From assembly GCF_000423625.1 (NCBI RefSeq), contig NZ_AUII01000021.1, forward strand, positions 1 through 64,000: a stretch of DNA of 64,000 nucleotides, read 5' to 3'. Positions 1 to 7,723 of this stretch are shown piece after piece (within the stretch, counting starts at the first letter, position 1; each line of letters starts with the position of its first letter). A program made the position numbers and the translations under genes. Source of the DNA: Pseudonocardia asaccharolytica DSM 44247 = NBRC 16224. GTDB taxonomy: Bacteria > Actinomycetota > Actinomycetes > Mycobacteriales > Pseudonocardiaceae. The notes below the pieces were generated by a model. That model was not told where the DNA came from. It ran no database searches and saw only the letters and a program-made list of their open reading frames with translations.

Positions 1-1
1 G

Positions 2-223
2 TTCATCCCGGTCCGCGCCTGCTGGCTCAACCTGCAGGAAGGCTGGTGGCGGCTGCTGCGCCGCGCCGCGTTCGCCGGCCAGACCTTCGCCGACGCCCAC
101 GAGATCGCCGCTGCCGTCACGCTGGCCACCGCCCAGCTCAACGCCCGCGCCACACCCTGGGTGTGGGGACGGCTGCCACCGCCCCACCGCACACTCCGCC
201 GTAAGTTCATCTACCTGCTTTGA
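2..223 (+). CDS. IS630-family transposase, C-terminal part (cut by window start)
   Basis: The open frame enters from the left edge and ends at TGA 221-223, giving about 73 residues. It reads FIPVRACWLNLQEGWWRLLRR, then an FAGQ.FAD segment and a PWVWGR..P tail ending KFIYLL. That order (SWLN-like motif followed by the catalytic-Glu helix region, then PWVWG) is the usual C-terminus of actinobacterial IS630 DDE transposases. The N-terminal part lies outside the window, so whether the element is intact cannot be judged. It sits 38 bp before a truncated radical SAM gene, in line with a recombination-prone border. Confidence 0.75.
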   Translation, partial: FIPVRACWLNLQEGWWRLLRRAAFAGQTFADAHEIAAAVTLATAQLNARATPWVWGRLPPPHRTLRRKFIYLL

Positions 224-261
224 GGAACGCAGCACTAGGGTGGGCCAGGAGGAAGCCCGCC

Positions 262-650
262 ATGACCTCCGAGATCAGCCTCGACGACCGGTACACCGTG
301 CCGGGCCGCTACTGGCGCCGGCTCCCCGACGGCCGGGTGCAGTGCGACGTGTGCCCGCGGGCCTGCCGGCTCCGCGAGGGCCAGCGGGGGCTGTGCTTCG
401 TCCGCGGCCGGACCGGCGACCAGGTGGTGCTCACCTCCTACGGCCGGTCCAGCGGGTTCTGCGTGGATCCGGTCGAGAAGAAGCCGCTCAACCATTTCCT
501 GCCCGGCACCGCCGTGCTCTCGTTCGGGACCACGGGCTGCAACCTGGCCTGCCGGTTCTGCCAGAACTGGGACATCTCCAAGTCGCGGGAGATCGACCAG
601 CTGGCCGACGCCGCGAGCCCCGACGACATCGCCGAGGCCGCGCTGACACG
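262..650 (+). pseudogene. amrS: AmmeMemoRadiSam-system radical SAM protein AmrS, 5' fragment
   Basis: ATG 262 follows an AGGAGG box at 248-253. The product begins with a cysteine-rich lead (CDVCPRACRLREGQRGLC) and reaches the radical SAM cluster motif CNLACRFC, about 90 residues in. Both are hallmarks of the AmrS/PflA-like family, which normally runs to about 340-360 residues. Family similarity stops near residue 128 (about position 645); the frame then runs through arginine-rich non-family sequence to a stop at 817-819. Most of the SAM-binding barrel is missing, so this is a non-functional 5' remnant. No AmmeMemoRadiSam partner genes are in view. Confidence 0.75.
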
Positions 651-742
651 TCGCCCAGATCGGTCCGGGAGGTGCAGGTACCCACACACCCGTCGGGGTG
701 CCCGCACAAACGGCGCAGTGTCCGCACACCCGTCCCGCTCTC

Positions 743-779
743 GTTGTGAGCACCACGACGGTTGTGCGAGCACCACGAA
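743..779 (+). repeat. Imperfect tandem repeat in non-coding gap
   Basis: Two adjacent near-copies of GTTGTG(C)(G)AGCACCACGA lie in the roughly 240-bp non-coding stretch between the amrS remnant and the TnpB element. The rest of the stretch (650-888) also has a recurring CACACCCGTC word near 693 and 724, and no convincing gene. The function is unknown; it may be debris of the deletion that removed the amrS 3' end. Confidence 0.4.
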
Positions 780-888
780 CCCCGCTCCCGGTCCTCACGG
801 ATCTCACTCCAGAACGTAGCCACTTGATCACTCTCAAAGCCTCACCAGCGGGACGCCCACGGTGACCGAAAGACGTAGCGCGCAGGCT

Positions 889-2157
889 CCGGCCTTCAGG
901 CCGGTGATAGCGCATCGGCGATCACCTGACAGAGCAATCTGCTATTCTGTCAACCATGGGAGAGCGGGTGGTGAAGCGGGCCTACCGGTACCGCTGCTAC
1001 CCGACCCCCGCGCAGGCCGAACAGCTGGCAAAGACGTTCGGATGCGTCCGGTACGTCTACAACCGGGCCCTCGCGGAGCGGTCCCGAGCCTGGACCGCCG
1101 AGCAGCGGCGGGTCACGCACGCCGAGACCGACCGCTGGCTCACCGGATGGAAGCGGGACCCGGAAACCGCGTGGCTGGCCGAGCCGTCGAAGGGGCCGCT
1201 GCAAGCCACCCTGCGGCACCTGCAAACCGCGTTCGTGAACTTCTGGACCAAGTGCGCCAGGTACCCGACGTTCAAGCGCAAGGGCAAGAGCACCGACTCG
1301 GCCACCTACTTCCGGGGCTGCTTCACCTATCGGGACGGCCAAGTCACCCTGGCCAAACAGGACCGTCCGCTGGACATCCGCTGGTCGCGCCCGCTGCCGA
1401 CCGGTGCCGTGCCGTCGCAGGTGACGGTGTCGCGGAACGCGCGGGGCCAGTACCACCTCTCGATCCTGGTCGAGACCGTCGTGCACGACGCGCCTGCCAC
1501 GACCGCACAGGTCGGGATCGATGCCGGGATCACCTCCCTGGTCACCCTGTCCACCGGGGAGAAGGTCACCAACCCGCGCCCCGAGCGGCGCGACCGGACG
1601 AGGTTGGCCCGCGCCCAGCGGGCGCTGGCCCACAGGCGGAAGGGGTCGGCGAACCGGGCGAAGGCCCGGCTGCGGGTGGCCCGCATCCACGGCCGAATCG
1701 CCGACCGCCGCCGCGACCTGCTGCACAAGCTGTCCACGAGACTGATCAACGAAAACCAAGTGATCGTCATCGAGGACCTGTCGCTCCGCAACCTGGTGCG
1801 CAACCACTCGCTGGCCCGCGCCATCTCCGACGCCTCGTGGTCGGAGTTGCGGCGGCAACTGGAGTACAAGGCGGCCTGGTACGGCCGCGAGGTGATCGTG
1901 ATCGACCGGTTCTACCCGAGCAGCAAGACGTGCTCGGCCTGCGGCGCGATCCGCGAGCAACTGCCGCTTTCCGTGCGGGAGTGGACCTGCCGCTGCGGCG
2001 CGGTCCACGACCGCGACGTGAACGCGGCACGCAGCGTTCTGGCCGCCGGGCTGGCGGTGTCCGCCTGTGGAGATGGAGTGAGACCGCCGCGCTCCTGAAG
2101 CGAGGAGGCATCCGTTGAAGAAGCAGGAATCCCCCGCCTTCAGGCGGGGGAGCGTCA
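889..2157 (+). mobile_element. IS200/IS605-type solo TnpB element (IS1341 group)
   Basis: The element is bounded by two subterminal hairpins: CCGGCC-TTCA-GGCCGG at 889-904 before tnpB, and CCCCCGCC-TTCA-GGCGGGGG at 2131-2150 after it. Both share the TTCA loop. The segment after the gene, ...GAAGCAGGAATCCCCCGCC..., followed by GCGTCAA, is the standard right-end signature of TnpB-bearing IS605-like elements. No TnpA (Y1 transposase) is present, so the copy is non-autonomous. Ends are approximate: the right end is near 2157-2158 and the left end is at or a little before 889. It appears to split a small gene read leftward from 2256. Confidence 0.8.
956..2098 (+). CDS. tnpB: TnpB RNA-guided endonuclease
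   Basis: The product is 380 residues. It starts with the typical KRAYRYRCYPTPAQ lead and helical N-terminal domain, and carries a split RuvC core: Asp189 (GIDAG), Glu273 (VIEDLS) and Asp354 (HDRDVNAA). A zinc ribbon CSAC...CRC lies at about 326-347 between the second and third motifs. All three catalytic acids are present, so the protein could be active. TnpB cleaves DNA matched by a guide RNA transcribed from its own 3' end, provided a short element-flanking motif is present. It ends 33 bp before the right-end hairpin, as expected for an overlapping omegaRNA. An in-frame ATG at 956 was taken as start. Confidence 0.9.
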   Translation: MGERVVKRAYRYRCYPTPAQAEQLAKTFGCVRYVYNRALAERSRAWTAEQRRVTHAETDRWLTGWKRDPETAWLAEPSKGPLQATLRHLQTAFVNFWTKCARYPTFKRKGKSTDSATYFRGCFTYRDGQVTLAKQDRPLDIRWSRPLPTGAVPSQVTVSRNARGQYHLSILVETVVHDAPATTAQVGIDAGITSLVTLSTGEKVTNPRPERRDRTRLARAQRALAHRRKGSANRAKARLRVARIHGRIADRRRDLLHKLSTRLINENQVIVIEDLSLRNLVRNHSLARAISDASWSELRRQLEYKAAWYGREVIVIDRFYPSSKTCSACGAIREQLPLSVREWTCRCGAVHDRDVNAARSVLAAGLAVSACGDGVRPPRS

Positions 2158-2158
2158 A
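2040..2158 (+). ncRNA. Candidate omegaRNA (reRNA) scaffold of TnpB
   Basis: In characterised IS605 elements the guide RNA spans the end of tnpB and the right end, finishing with guide bases taken from flanking DNA. Here the 3' end of tnpB, the hairpin at 2131-2150 and the terminal GCGTCAA fit that layout. The guide would be copied from about 2158 onward, within the interrupted leftward gene. The 5' boundary is an estimate. Confidence 0.45.
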
Positions 2159-2256
2159 AAGCCGGACATGAGGACGTCGAGGACGTCTGGCTCGTCCCGC
2201 CGCAGCTCGCGGAGGGTGACGCGACCGGTGCGGGGGTGTGTGGTGTGGCGGACCAT
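2155..2256 (-). pseudogene. 5' fragment of an interrupted gene, possibly a GNAT acetyltransferase
   Basis: Reading leftward, a strong AGGAG box precedes ATG at 2256. The product begins MVRHTTHPRTGRVTLREL and runs 33 residues (then RRDEPDVLDVLMSGF) before meeting a stop created by the right end of the TnpB element. The VTLREL..DE..VL pattern resembles the first strand and helix of GNAT acetyltransferases, but the piece is too short for a firm family call. No matching continuation was found on the far side of the element, so the downstream part seems deleted. Confidence 0.4.
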
Positions 2257-2415
2257 GTTGCTCTCCTGCGGGAAGTCGGGGGAAGACGTCAGCCCTCCTG
2301 TCTGACGGCGGGCCCGCGGAGTGGACGCGGCTCGCGTCGCCGCTGCGTCCGATCGGCCGCCTCGTCGTCAACAAGGACGACAGCAACGCACGACCTCGAC
2401 CAGGAGGCACCGATC

Positions 2416-2877
2416 ATGTCCAGCACACGGATCCAGCTCGCGCTCAACGTCGACGACCTCGCGGAGGCGACCGCCTTCTACACCCGGTTGTTCGGGGTGG
2501 GGCCGCACAAGGTCCGCGACGGCTACGCCAACTTCGCGGTCGCGGACCCGCCGCTGAAGCTGGTGCTGATCGAGAACCCGGGCGCGACGGAGCGGCTCAA
2601 CCACCTCGGGGTCGAGGCATCCACACCGGACGACGTGGCCACGGCGCTGGCCAGGTTCCGGGCCGACGGTCTGGAGACGACCGTCGCCGAGCGGGACCTG
2701 TGCTGCCACGCGGTGCAGGAGAAGGTGTTCGTGGCCGCCCCGGACGTGCCCCACGGATGGTGGGAGTACTACAGCGTCACCGACGACAACCCGGACAACC
2801 CGGACAACCAGACGACGTCGGTGTGCGCGGCGAGCTGCGCGGCCCAGGACACCGCCGACGCCACCTGCTGCGGCTGA
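2416..2877 (+). CDS. ArsI/CadI-family VOC metalloprotein (organoarsenical lyase-like)
   Basis: The product is 153 residues. Start ATG 2416 follows CAGGAGGC at 2401-2408. It is a vicinal-oxygen-chelate fold (IQLALNVDDLAEATAFYTRLFG) with the vicinal cysteine pair DLCC at about 95-96, then VFVAAPD...WEYYSV, and a cysteine-bearing tail (VCAASCAA...TCC). These match the ArsI/CadI group, whose members cleave C-As bonds of methylarsenicals or are induced by cadmium. The vicinal thiols are the expected metalloid-binding site. No arsR-like repressor is adjacent. The gene converges on a SigZ-type sigma factor with a shared hairpin between them. Substrate is inferred from family only. Confidence 0.8.
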   Translation: MSSTRIQLALNVDDLAEATAFYTRLFGVGPHKVRDGYANFAVADPPLKLVLIENPGATERLNHLGVEASTPDDVATALARFRADGLETTVAERDLCCHAVQEKVFVAAPDVPHGWWEYYSVTDDNPDNPDNQTTSVCAASCAAQDTADATCCG

Positions 2878-2890
2878 TCACGCCGCATCC

Positions 2891-2919
2891 GCGGTGACCG
2901 GCAGAACGCCGGTCACCGC
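2891..2919. terminator. Bidirectional hairpin between convergent genes
   Basis: A perfect 12-bp stem (GCGGTGACCGGC / GCCGGTCACCGC) with loop AGAAC lies between the arsI-like gene and the sigma gene. Its right arm contains the sigma gene's stop codon (2913-2915). Confidence 0.7.
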
Positions 2920-3536
2920 ATGTCGCCGGCGCAGTCGCAGCGCTGTTGAGCCGTGTAGTCCATCGGCAGGCCACGAGCGTCGAGGGTGAGCTCACAGCAC
3001 TGCCCGAGCAGGTCTGCCAGACGACGTCGCCCGCGCTGCACGCGGGACTTCATGCCCGACAGCGAGACACCCTCGCTGCGTGCGGCGCGGGACTGGGGCC
3101 ACCCGTCGAGATCGATCAGCTCCACGGCCCGGCGTTGGTCGGGCGGCAGCCCACCGAGCAACGGGCGCAGGCACTTCGCGAGCTCCTCGACGGCACCGGT
3201 CGAGTCCTCGTTCCCGGGCACCGGACCCTCGGCGGGCGAGTCAACCGGCGTCGGCACCAGCCGCTCGCGGTCCCGCCCAGCACGGCGGTACTCGTCGATG
3301 ACCGCGTTGCGGGCGACCCGGAAGACCCAGTTCGCCAGGCGAGCCCGGTCGTCGACCGAGTCGAGCCTCTGGTGGACGCGCAGCAGGATCTCCCCGACGA
3401 GGTCGTCCGCCCGATCCGGGTCGGCGATGCGCCGGCGGACGAACGCGCGAAGCTGCGCCATCACCTCGCGCCACATCTGCTCGGTGAGCTGGTTCGCCTC
3501 GGCCGAGGGGCCGACGGTCGTCGTGTCCGTATCCAT
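2913..3536 (-). CDS. sigZ: SigZ-type RNA polymerase ECF sigma factor
   Basis: The product is 207 residues. Region 2 is at about 20-90 (FVRRRIADPDRADDLVGEILLRVHQ, then WVFRVARNAVIDEYRR), and region 4 at about 125-175 (LPPDQRRAVELIDLDGWPQSRAARSEGVSLSGMKSRVQRGRRRL). The C-terminal tail has CCELTLDARG...Y......CDC, the cysteine-bearing extension typical of SigZ; paired thiols suggest a metal- or redox-responsive tail. No anti-sigma gene is adjacent. Divergent sequence upstream (3537-3740) is non-coding. Facing an ArsI/CadI-type gene makes a link to metal stress plausible, but this is inference. Confidence 0.85.
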   Translation of the reverse strand: MDTDTTTVGPSAEANQLTEQMWREVMAQLRAFVRRRIADPDRADDLVGEILLRVHQRLDSVDDRARLANWVFRVARNAVIDEYRRAGRDRERLVPTPVDSPAEGPVPGNEDSTGAVEELAKCLRPLLGGLPPDQRRAVELIDLDGWPQSRAARSEGVSLSGMKSRVQRGRRRLADLLGQCCELTLDARGLPMDYTAQQRCDCAGDMR

Positions 3537-3647
3537 GTCGCCGCCGCTCCGGCGCCCGCCACGGGCGCCTCGCCTCTACTGACGACGGTAGTGCGTGAAG
3601 GACGCATCGCGATGGGTTGTCCGGCCCGATCCACTACGGGCTGTGAG

Positions 3648-3677
3648 GCGCGCTGATGATCCTGTTCATCAGCGCGC
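3648..3677. terminator. Strong hairpin, possible terminator remnant
   Basis: A perfect 12-bp stem GCGCGCTGATGA / TCATCAGCGCGC with loop TCCTGT. It lies in the 3537-4131 gene-poor stretch, which otherwise holds only the methyltransferase remnant at 3742-3937. No T-run follows, so termination is not certain. Confidence 0.45.
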
Positions 3678-3741
3678 GGGTTCGGCCGCCCTCGGGCGAT
3701 GTTCTTGCCGTAGACGTCGGTCATGACGATCGCCGAGAGCG

Positions 3742-3937
3742 CCGAACGAGCGGGCCTGGTGGGACGGGCTGTGGGCCGACCGGATCCTCGACTCCCGCCT
3801 CGCCGAGCAGGCCGTCGACGGCGGCCACGCCACCCGGGCCGAACTGGAAGGAATCTCCGCGGCCTGGACGGCCTGGGTGTGAGCACCCCGACGGCTGGTT
3901 CGCCATCCCCCACGGCGAAATCCTCTGCCGCGTGTGA
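3742..3937 (+). pseudogene. SAM-dependent methyltransferase, C-terminal remnant with frameshift
   Basis: One frame from about 3745 reads NERAWWDGLWADRILDSR, continues with AEQAVDGGHATRAELEGI and ends AAWTAWV before a stop. The adjacent frame then reads EHPDGWFAIPHGEILCRV and stops at 3935-3937. Together these form the last 65 or so residues of a familiar class I methyltransferase family (ending W..W...PDGWF...HGE.LCR). A single-base shift near 3880 separates the halves, and the whole SAM-binding N-terminus is missing. Confidence 0.65.
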
Positions 3938-4131
3938 CGTGACGGCACCGTGAGCTGCCGCGGAGTGGCGGTCGTCAGGCCGCCGAGATCGACCCCTCGC
4001 GGGCCGGCCTCGGGACGTGACCGTCGGCACCGATAAATCCAGCGCGTTCTGTCGGTCCTATCTCCTAGATTCGGGCCAGACGGCCACGGCCTCTCTGCCG
4101 GGTCATGCGCCCCCCGACGACAAGGACAACT

Positions 4132-5604
4132 GTGACCAACGCCGACGTCGCTGTGCCCGAGGCGATCCCTCCGGGCGCGCCCGTTCAGCTGACCACCCGC
4201 GATCGCACGGTGATCGCGGTACTCCTCGTCTCCACGTTCGTCGTCATCCTGAACGAGACGATCATGAGCGTGGCGCTGCCGGTGCTGATGGACGATCTGC
4301 AGGTCGAGGCGAGCGTGGGCCAGTGGCTCACCGCGGGCTTTCTGCTCACCATGTCCGTGATCATCCCCATCACCGGCTATCTCATCCGCCGGGTGGCCAC
4401 CCGGCGGCTGTACGGCGTCGCGATGGCGCTGTTCAGCGCCGGCACGCTGGTCGCCGCGCTGGCGCCGGGCTTCGGCGTGCTGCTGGCCGCCCGAGTCGTG
4501 CAGGCCAGCGGCACGGCGATCATGCTGCCGCTGCTGATGACCGCCGTGATGACTCTGGTGCCGCCCACCCGCCGCGGGGCGGTGATGGGCAACATCTCGA
4601 TCGTCATCTCGGTGGCACCGGCCATCGGGCCCACCGTCTCCGGTCTGGTGCTCAGCGTGCTCGGTTGGCGCTTCCTGTTCTGGATCGTGCTGCCGATCGC
4701 ACTCGTCACCCTCGTGCTGGGTCTGCGCCGGCTGACCGACCTCGGTGAATCTATCAGCACGCCGATCGACCTCTGGTCGGTCGTGCTCTCGGTGCTCGGC
4801 TTCGGTGGCCTCGTGTACGGGCTGAGCAATATCGGGCAGCAGGCAGGCAACCCGCTCACCCCCGCCACCTGGTCGGCGTTCGTGGTCGGGACGATCGGCC
4901 TGGCAGCCTTCCTCACCCGGCAGATCGTGCTCCAGCGCACCGACCGCGCCCTGCTCGACCTGCGCACCTTCGGGTCGCGCACGTTCACCGTGGCGACCGT
5001 GATGATGATGCTGATGATGGGCACGCTGCTCGGCATGATCGTCCTGCTGCCGATCTACATGCAGAACGTCCTGGGAATGGAGCCACTGGCCATCGGTTTG
5101 GTGCTGCTGCCCGGTGGCCTGCTCATGGGGCTGCTCGGCCCCGTGGTGGGAAGGCTGTACGACCGGTTCGGTGCGCGGAAGCTGCTGGTGCCCGGCACCG
5201 TGGTCACCAGCGCCGCCCTGTGGTTCACCACCCTGTTCGACGCGACCAGCCCGGTCCTGCTCGTCCTGGTGTTCCATCTGCTGCTCAGCGTCGGGCTGGC
5301 GTTCGTGTTCACGCCGCTGTTCACCGCGGGCCTCGGCGCCGTTCCACCGCACCTGTACTCCTACGGCAGCGCGGTCTTCGGCACCACCCAGCAGTTGGCC
5401 GGCGCCGCCGGTGTCGCCCTGCTCGTCAGCGTGCTCAGCGTACGCGCCGCGGAGGTCGCCACTGCCGGCGTCAGCGTGATCGAGCAGACCGCGGCGGGGA
5501 TGCACACCGCGTTCCTCGTGGCCGCGTGCCTCTCTCCGATCGCCATCATCGGCGCGTTCCTGATCCGTCCGCCCGCCCAGGACGAGGCTCCGCCGGCCCA
5601 CTGA
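4132..5604 (+). CDS. DHA2-type MFS multidrug efflux permease
   Basis: The product is about 490 residues from GTG 4132, chosen because AAGGA lies 6 bp upstream; an ATG at 4105 lacks a binding site. Many hydrophobic segments span the protein. It has the EmrB/QacA signature: LNETIMSVALPVLMDDL in TM1, then VGQWLTAGFLLTMSVIIP, and a motif C-like run GISVA.AIGPTVSGLVL pattern (ISVAPAIGPTVSGLVLS). Such proteins export lipophilic drugs and dyes by proton antiport across the inner membrane. No TetR or MarR regulator is adjacent. The gene ends before a strong bidirectional terminator. Substrate cannot be told from sequence. Confidence 0.85.
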   Translation: MTNADVAVPEAIPPGAPVQLTTRDRTVIAVLLVSTFVVILNETIMSVALPVLMDDLQVEASVGQWLTAGFLLTMSVIIPITGYLIRRVATRRLYGVAMALFSAGTLVAALAPGFGVLLAARVVQASGTAIMLPLLMTAVMTLVPPTRRGAVMGNISIVISVAPAIGPTVSGLVLSVLGWRFLFWIVLPIALVTLVLGLRRLTDLGESISTPIDLWSVVLSVLGFGGLVYGLSNIGQQAGNPLTPATWSAFVVGTIGLAAFLTRQIVLQRTDRALLDLRTFGSRTFTVATVMMMLMMGTLLGMIVLLPIYMQNVLGMEPLAIGLVLLPGGLLMGLLGPVVGRLYDRFGARKLLVPGTVVTSAALWFTTLFDATSPVLLVLVFHLLLSVGLAFVFTPLFTAGLGAVPPHLYSYGSAVFGTTQQLAGAAGVALLVSVLSVRAAEVATAGVSVIEQTAAGMHTAFLVAACLSPIAIIGAFLIRPPAQDEAPPAH

Positions 5605-5685
5605 GTCCGGACCCGGCCGCCGAAGTCTCCGGCAGTGGCGGCCGGGCTCAACGCCGTCCGAAGCTGTACGGACGTCCTTGATCGA

Positions 5686-5733
5686 CGAAAACGGGACATG
5701 CGCCGCGTACGTGCGGTGTGTGTCCCGTTTTCG
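5686..5733. terminator. Bidirectional terminator
   Basis: A 13-bp perfect inverted repeat CGAAAACGGGACA / TGTCCCGTTTTCG encloses a GC-rich inner CCGC..GCGG. A TTTT run appears on both strands, fitting termination of the MFS gene rightward and the NmrA-like gene leftward. Confidence 0.8.
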
Positions 5734-5795
5734 GTGATCATTGGTGAGCAGGGTTCCCGGCAAGGGTCGGCGCTCGGGGCGGGACGGCTCGGACG

Positions 5796-6611
5796 TCAGC
5801 TGCCGACCGCGACGGCTCGGTGCCCTGAACTCAGCCGCTCGGCCAGGAAGTCCTCCCACGTCCGATGCCCCACCGCCCGTTCGGGCTCCAGATTCGCACC
5901 GGCCCGGAATGCGCCGGCGGCCTTGCCGGGAAGCCTGACCGGCAGGATCGGCCGGTGCCGGTGGCTGGCCCGCAGATACTCGCGGAGCAGCTCGGCCGCC
6001 CCGTACACCCGCGGCCCGGCGATATCGGGCACGAGACCGGACGGCGTGCCGAGGGCAAGCTCGACGAGTCGAGCCGCCACCTCCGCGGCGTCGACCGGCT
6101 GGACCCGGAAGCCGGCCGGGACCGGTATCACCGGCAGCTTCGCCAGGCTCCGGGCCACCATCAGCATCAGTTCGTGAAACTGGGTGGCGCGCAATGTCGT
6201 CCACGGCAGTCCGGAGTCGGCGATCGCCTGCTCTGCGGCCCGCTTGGACGCGAAGTAGCCGAACATGGCGCGATCCACACCGCTGACGACCGGGATCCGG
6301 CCGGCGCCGACGACCGAGATGTACACCAGATGCCGGGCGCCGGCCTGCGACGCCGCGCGTACCAGCTTGCGGGCCTTGTCCTCATCGCCCTTGGCGTTGC
6401 CCGCGAGGTGCACGATCCTCTCGACCCCATGCATCGCGGCGTCGAGCCCCTCGCCGGTGGCCAGATCGCCGGTCACGAACTCGATGCCGTCCCCCGGCTC
6501 GTGGCTGCGCCGGCTGAGCACCCGCACAGTGCAGCCGGCCTCCCTCAGGAGCGGTACGACGAGGCGCCCGAGCGTGCCCGTGCCGCCGGTAACCAGAAGG
6601 GGTGCGGTCAT
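5796..6611 (-). CDS. NmrA-like NAD(P)-binding atypical SDR
   Basis: The product is about 271 residues. The start ATG at 6611 is preferred over upstream codons because GGAG lies 6 bp before it. An N-terminal Rossmann motif LLVTGGTGTLGRLVV is followed by RVLSRR, VTGDLATGEGL, IVHLAGN and FASKRAAEQAIADSGLPWTTLRA, as in atypical short-chain dehydrogenases that act as redox sensors or isomerases. It lacks the classical YxxxK as a clear catalytic pair. It is divergent from an ECF41 sigma factor 101 bp away; ECF41 genes commonly sit beside the oxidoreductase they control, so this is its likely target. Confidence 0.85.
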   Translation of the reverse strand: MTAPLLVTGGTGTLGRLVVPLLREAGCTVRVLSRRSHEPGDGIEFVTGDLATGEGLDAAMHGVERIVHLAGNAKGDEDKARKLVRAASQAGARHLVYISVVGAGRIPVVSGVDRAMFGYFASKRAAEQAIADSGLPWTTLRATQFHELMLMVARSLAKLPVIPVPAGFRVQPVDAAEVAARLVELALGTPSGLVPDIAGPRVYGAAELLREYLRASHRHRPILPVRLPGKAAGAFRAGANLEPERAVGHRTWEDFLAERLSSGHRAVAVGS

Positions 6612-6712
6612 GGTCATCTCCACTTCGTTCGTCCGGGGCCGATCTCCCGGTCACATCTGCTGATTTTCGGAGGTCTACTGATATGACACCCCGCGACGAA
6701 GGAATGTGACCG

Positions 6713-7603
6713 ATGGACGAGCGCGGATCGCTGACCGAGTGTTTCGAGGAACACCGGACTCGCCTGCGGGCGGTGGCCTACGGGATGCTCGGCTCGCTCA
6801 ACGAGGCCGATGACGCCGTCCAGGAAGCCTGGCTGCGCCTCCATCGCGCCGACACCGGCAGCGTCGAGAACCTTGCCGGCTGGTTGACCACGGTGGTGGC
6901 ACGGGTGTGTCTGAACATGCTGCGCAGCCGCGAGGCGCGACGCGAGGAGCCCCTCGACGTGCATATGCCCGACCCGATCATCAGCCACGAGGACGGGGGC
7001 GACCCCGAACAGGAAGCGTTGCTGGCCGACTCGGTGGGGCTGGCGCTGCTGGTGGTGCTCGACGCACTGACGCCGGCCGAGCGGCTCGCGTTCGTGCTGC
7101 ACGACATGTTCGCCGTGCCGTTCGAGGAGATCGCCCCGATGATCGAGCGTTCCCCGGCCGCGGCGAGGCAGCTCGCGAGCCGCGCCCGCCGCCGCGTGCG
7201 GGGTCAGGCCCCGGCTCCCGACGCTGATCTCACCCGCCAACGCGACGTCGTCGACGCGTTCCTCACTGCCGCCCGCCACGGCGACTTCGACGCGCTCGTC
7301 GCCGTGCTCGACCCCGACGTCGTGCTACGGGCCGACGGCGGCGTGGCGCGCGCCCGTCAGACCGTCGTGATCCACGGCGCCCGAGCCGTGGCCGAGCAGG
7401 CGCGGACCTTCGGACGGCTCTCCCCGTTCGCCCGACCGGCGCTGATCAACGGAGCCGCCGGCGTCGTCGTCGCCGCGGGCGGGCGGCCGTTGTCGGTCAT
7501 GGGCTTCACCGTTGCGCACGGGAAGATCGTCGCTATCGATGTGCTCAACGACCCCGAGCGCCTGGCCGACTTCGACCTGGCGGGCCTCGATGGCTCACCG
7601 TAG
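6713..7603 (+). CDS. sigJ: ECF41/SigJ-type sigma factor with SnoaL-like C-terminal domain
   Basis: The product is 296 residues. Sigma region 2 (FEEHRTRLRAVAYGMLGSLNEADDAVQEAWLRL) is followed by region 4 (LTPAERLAFVLHDMFAVPFEEIAPMIERSPAAARQLASRARRRV). A SnoaL/NTF2-like domain starts near 170 (FLTAARHGDFDALVAVLDPDVVLRADGG) and the protein ends near NDPERL. In this group the C-terminal domain acts as a built-in modulator, replacing an anti-sigma factor. Divergent pairing with an NmrA-like oxidoreductase fits the known ECF41 gene arrangement. I did not find a convincing ECF41 promoter (TGTCACA ... CGTC) in the shared 101-bp gap. Confidence 0.9.
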   Translation: MDERGSLTECFEEHRTRLRAVAYGMLGSLNEADDAVQEAWLRLHRADTGSVENLAGWLTTVVARVCLNMLRSREARREEPLDVHMPDPIISHEDGGDPEQEALLADSVGLALLVVLDALTPAERLAFVLHDMFAVPFEEIAPMIERSPAAARQLASRARRRVRGQAPAPDADLTRQRDVVDAFLTAARHGDFDALVAVLDPDVVLRADGGVARARQTVVIHGARAVAEQARTFGRLSPFARPALINGAAGVVVAAGGRPLSVMGFTVAHGKIVAIDVLNDPERLADFDLAGLDGSP

Positions 7604-7723
7604 ATCCATCCGGCGTCTCCAGTATCAGGGCGGACCCTCGTCGAGCCGCAGCACCGCAGGTCCAGGTCCCGTCCGCAGGTGCCTTGTCCCGCTTCCCCGT
7701 GGGCCGGGGTATTTTTGGCAGGT

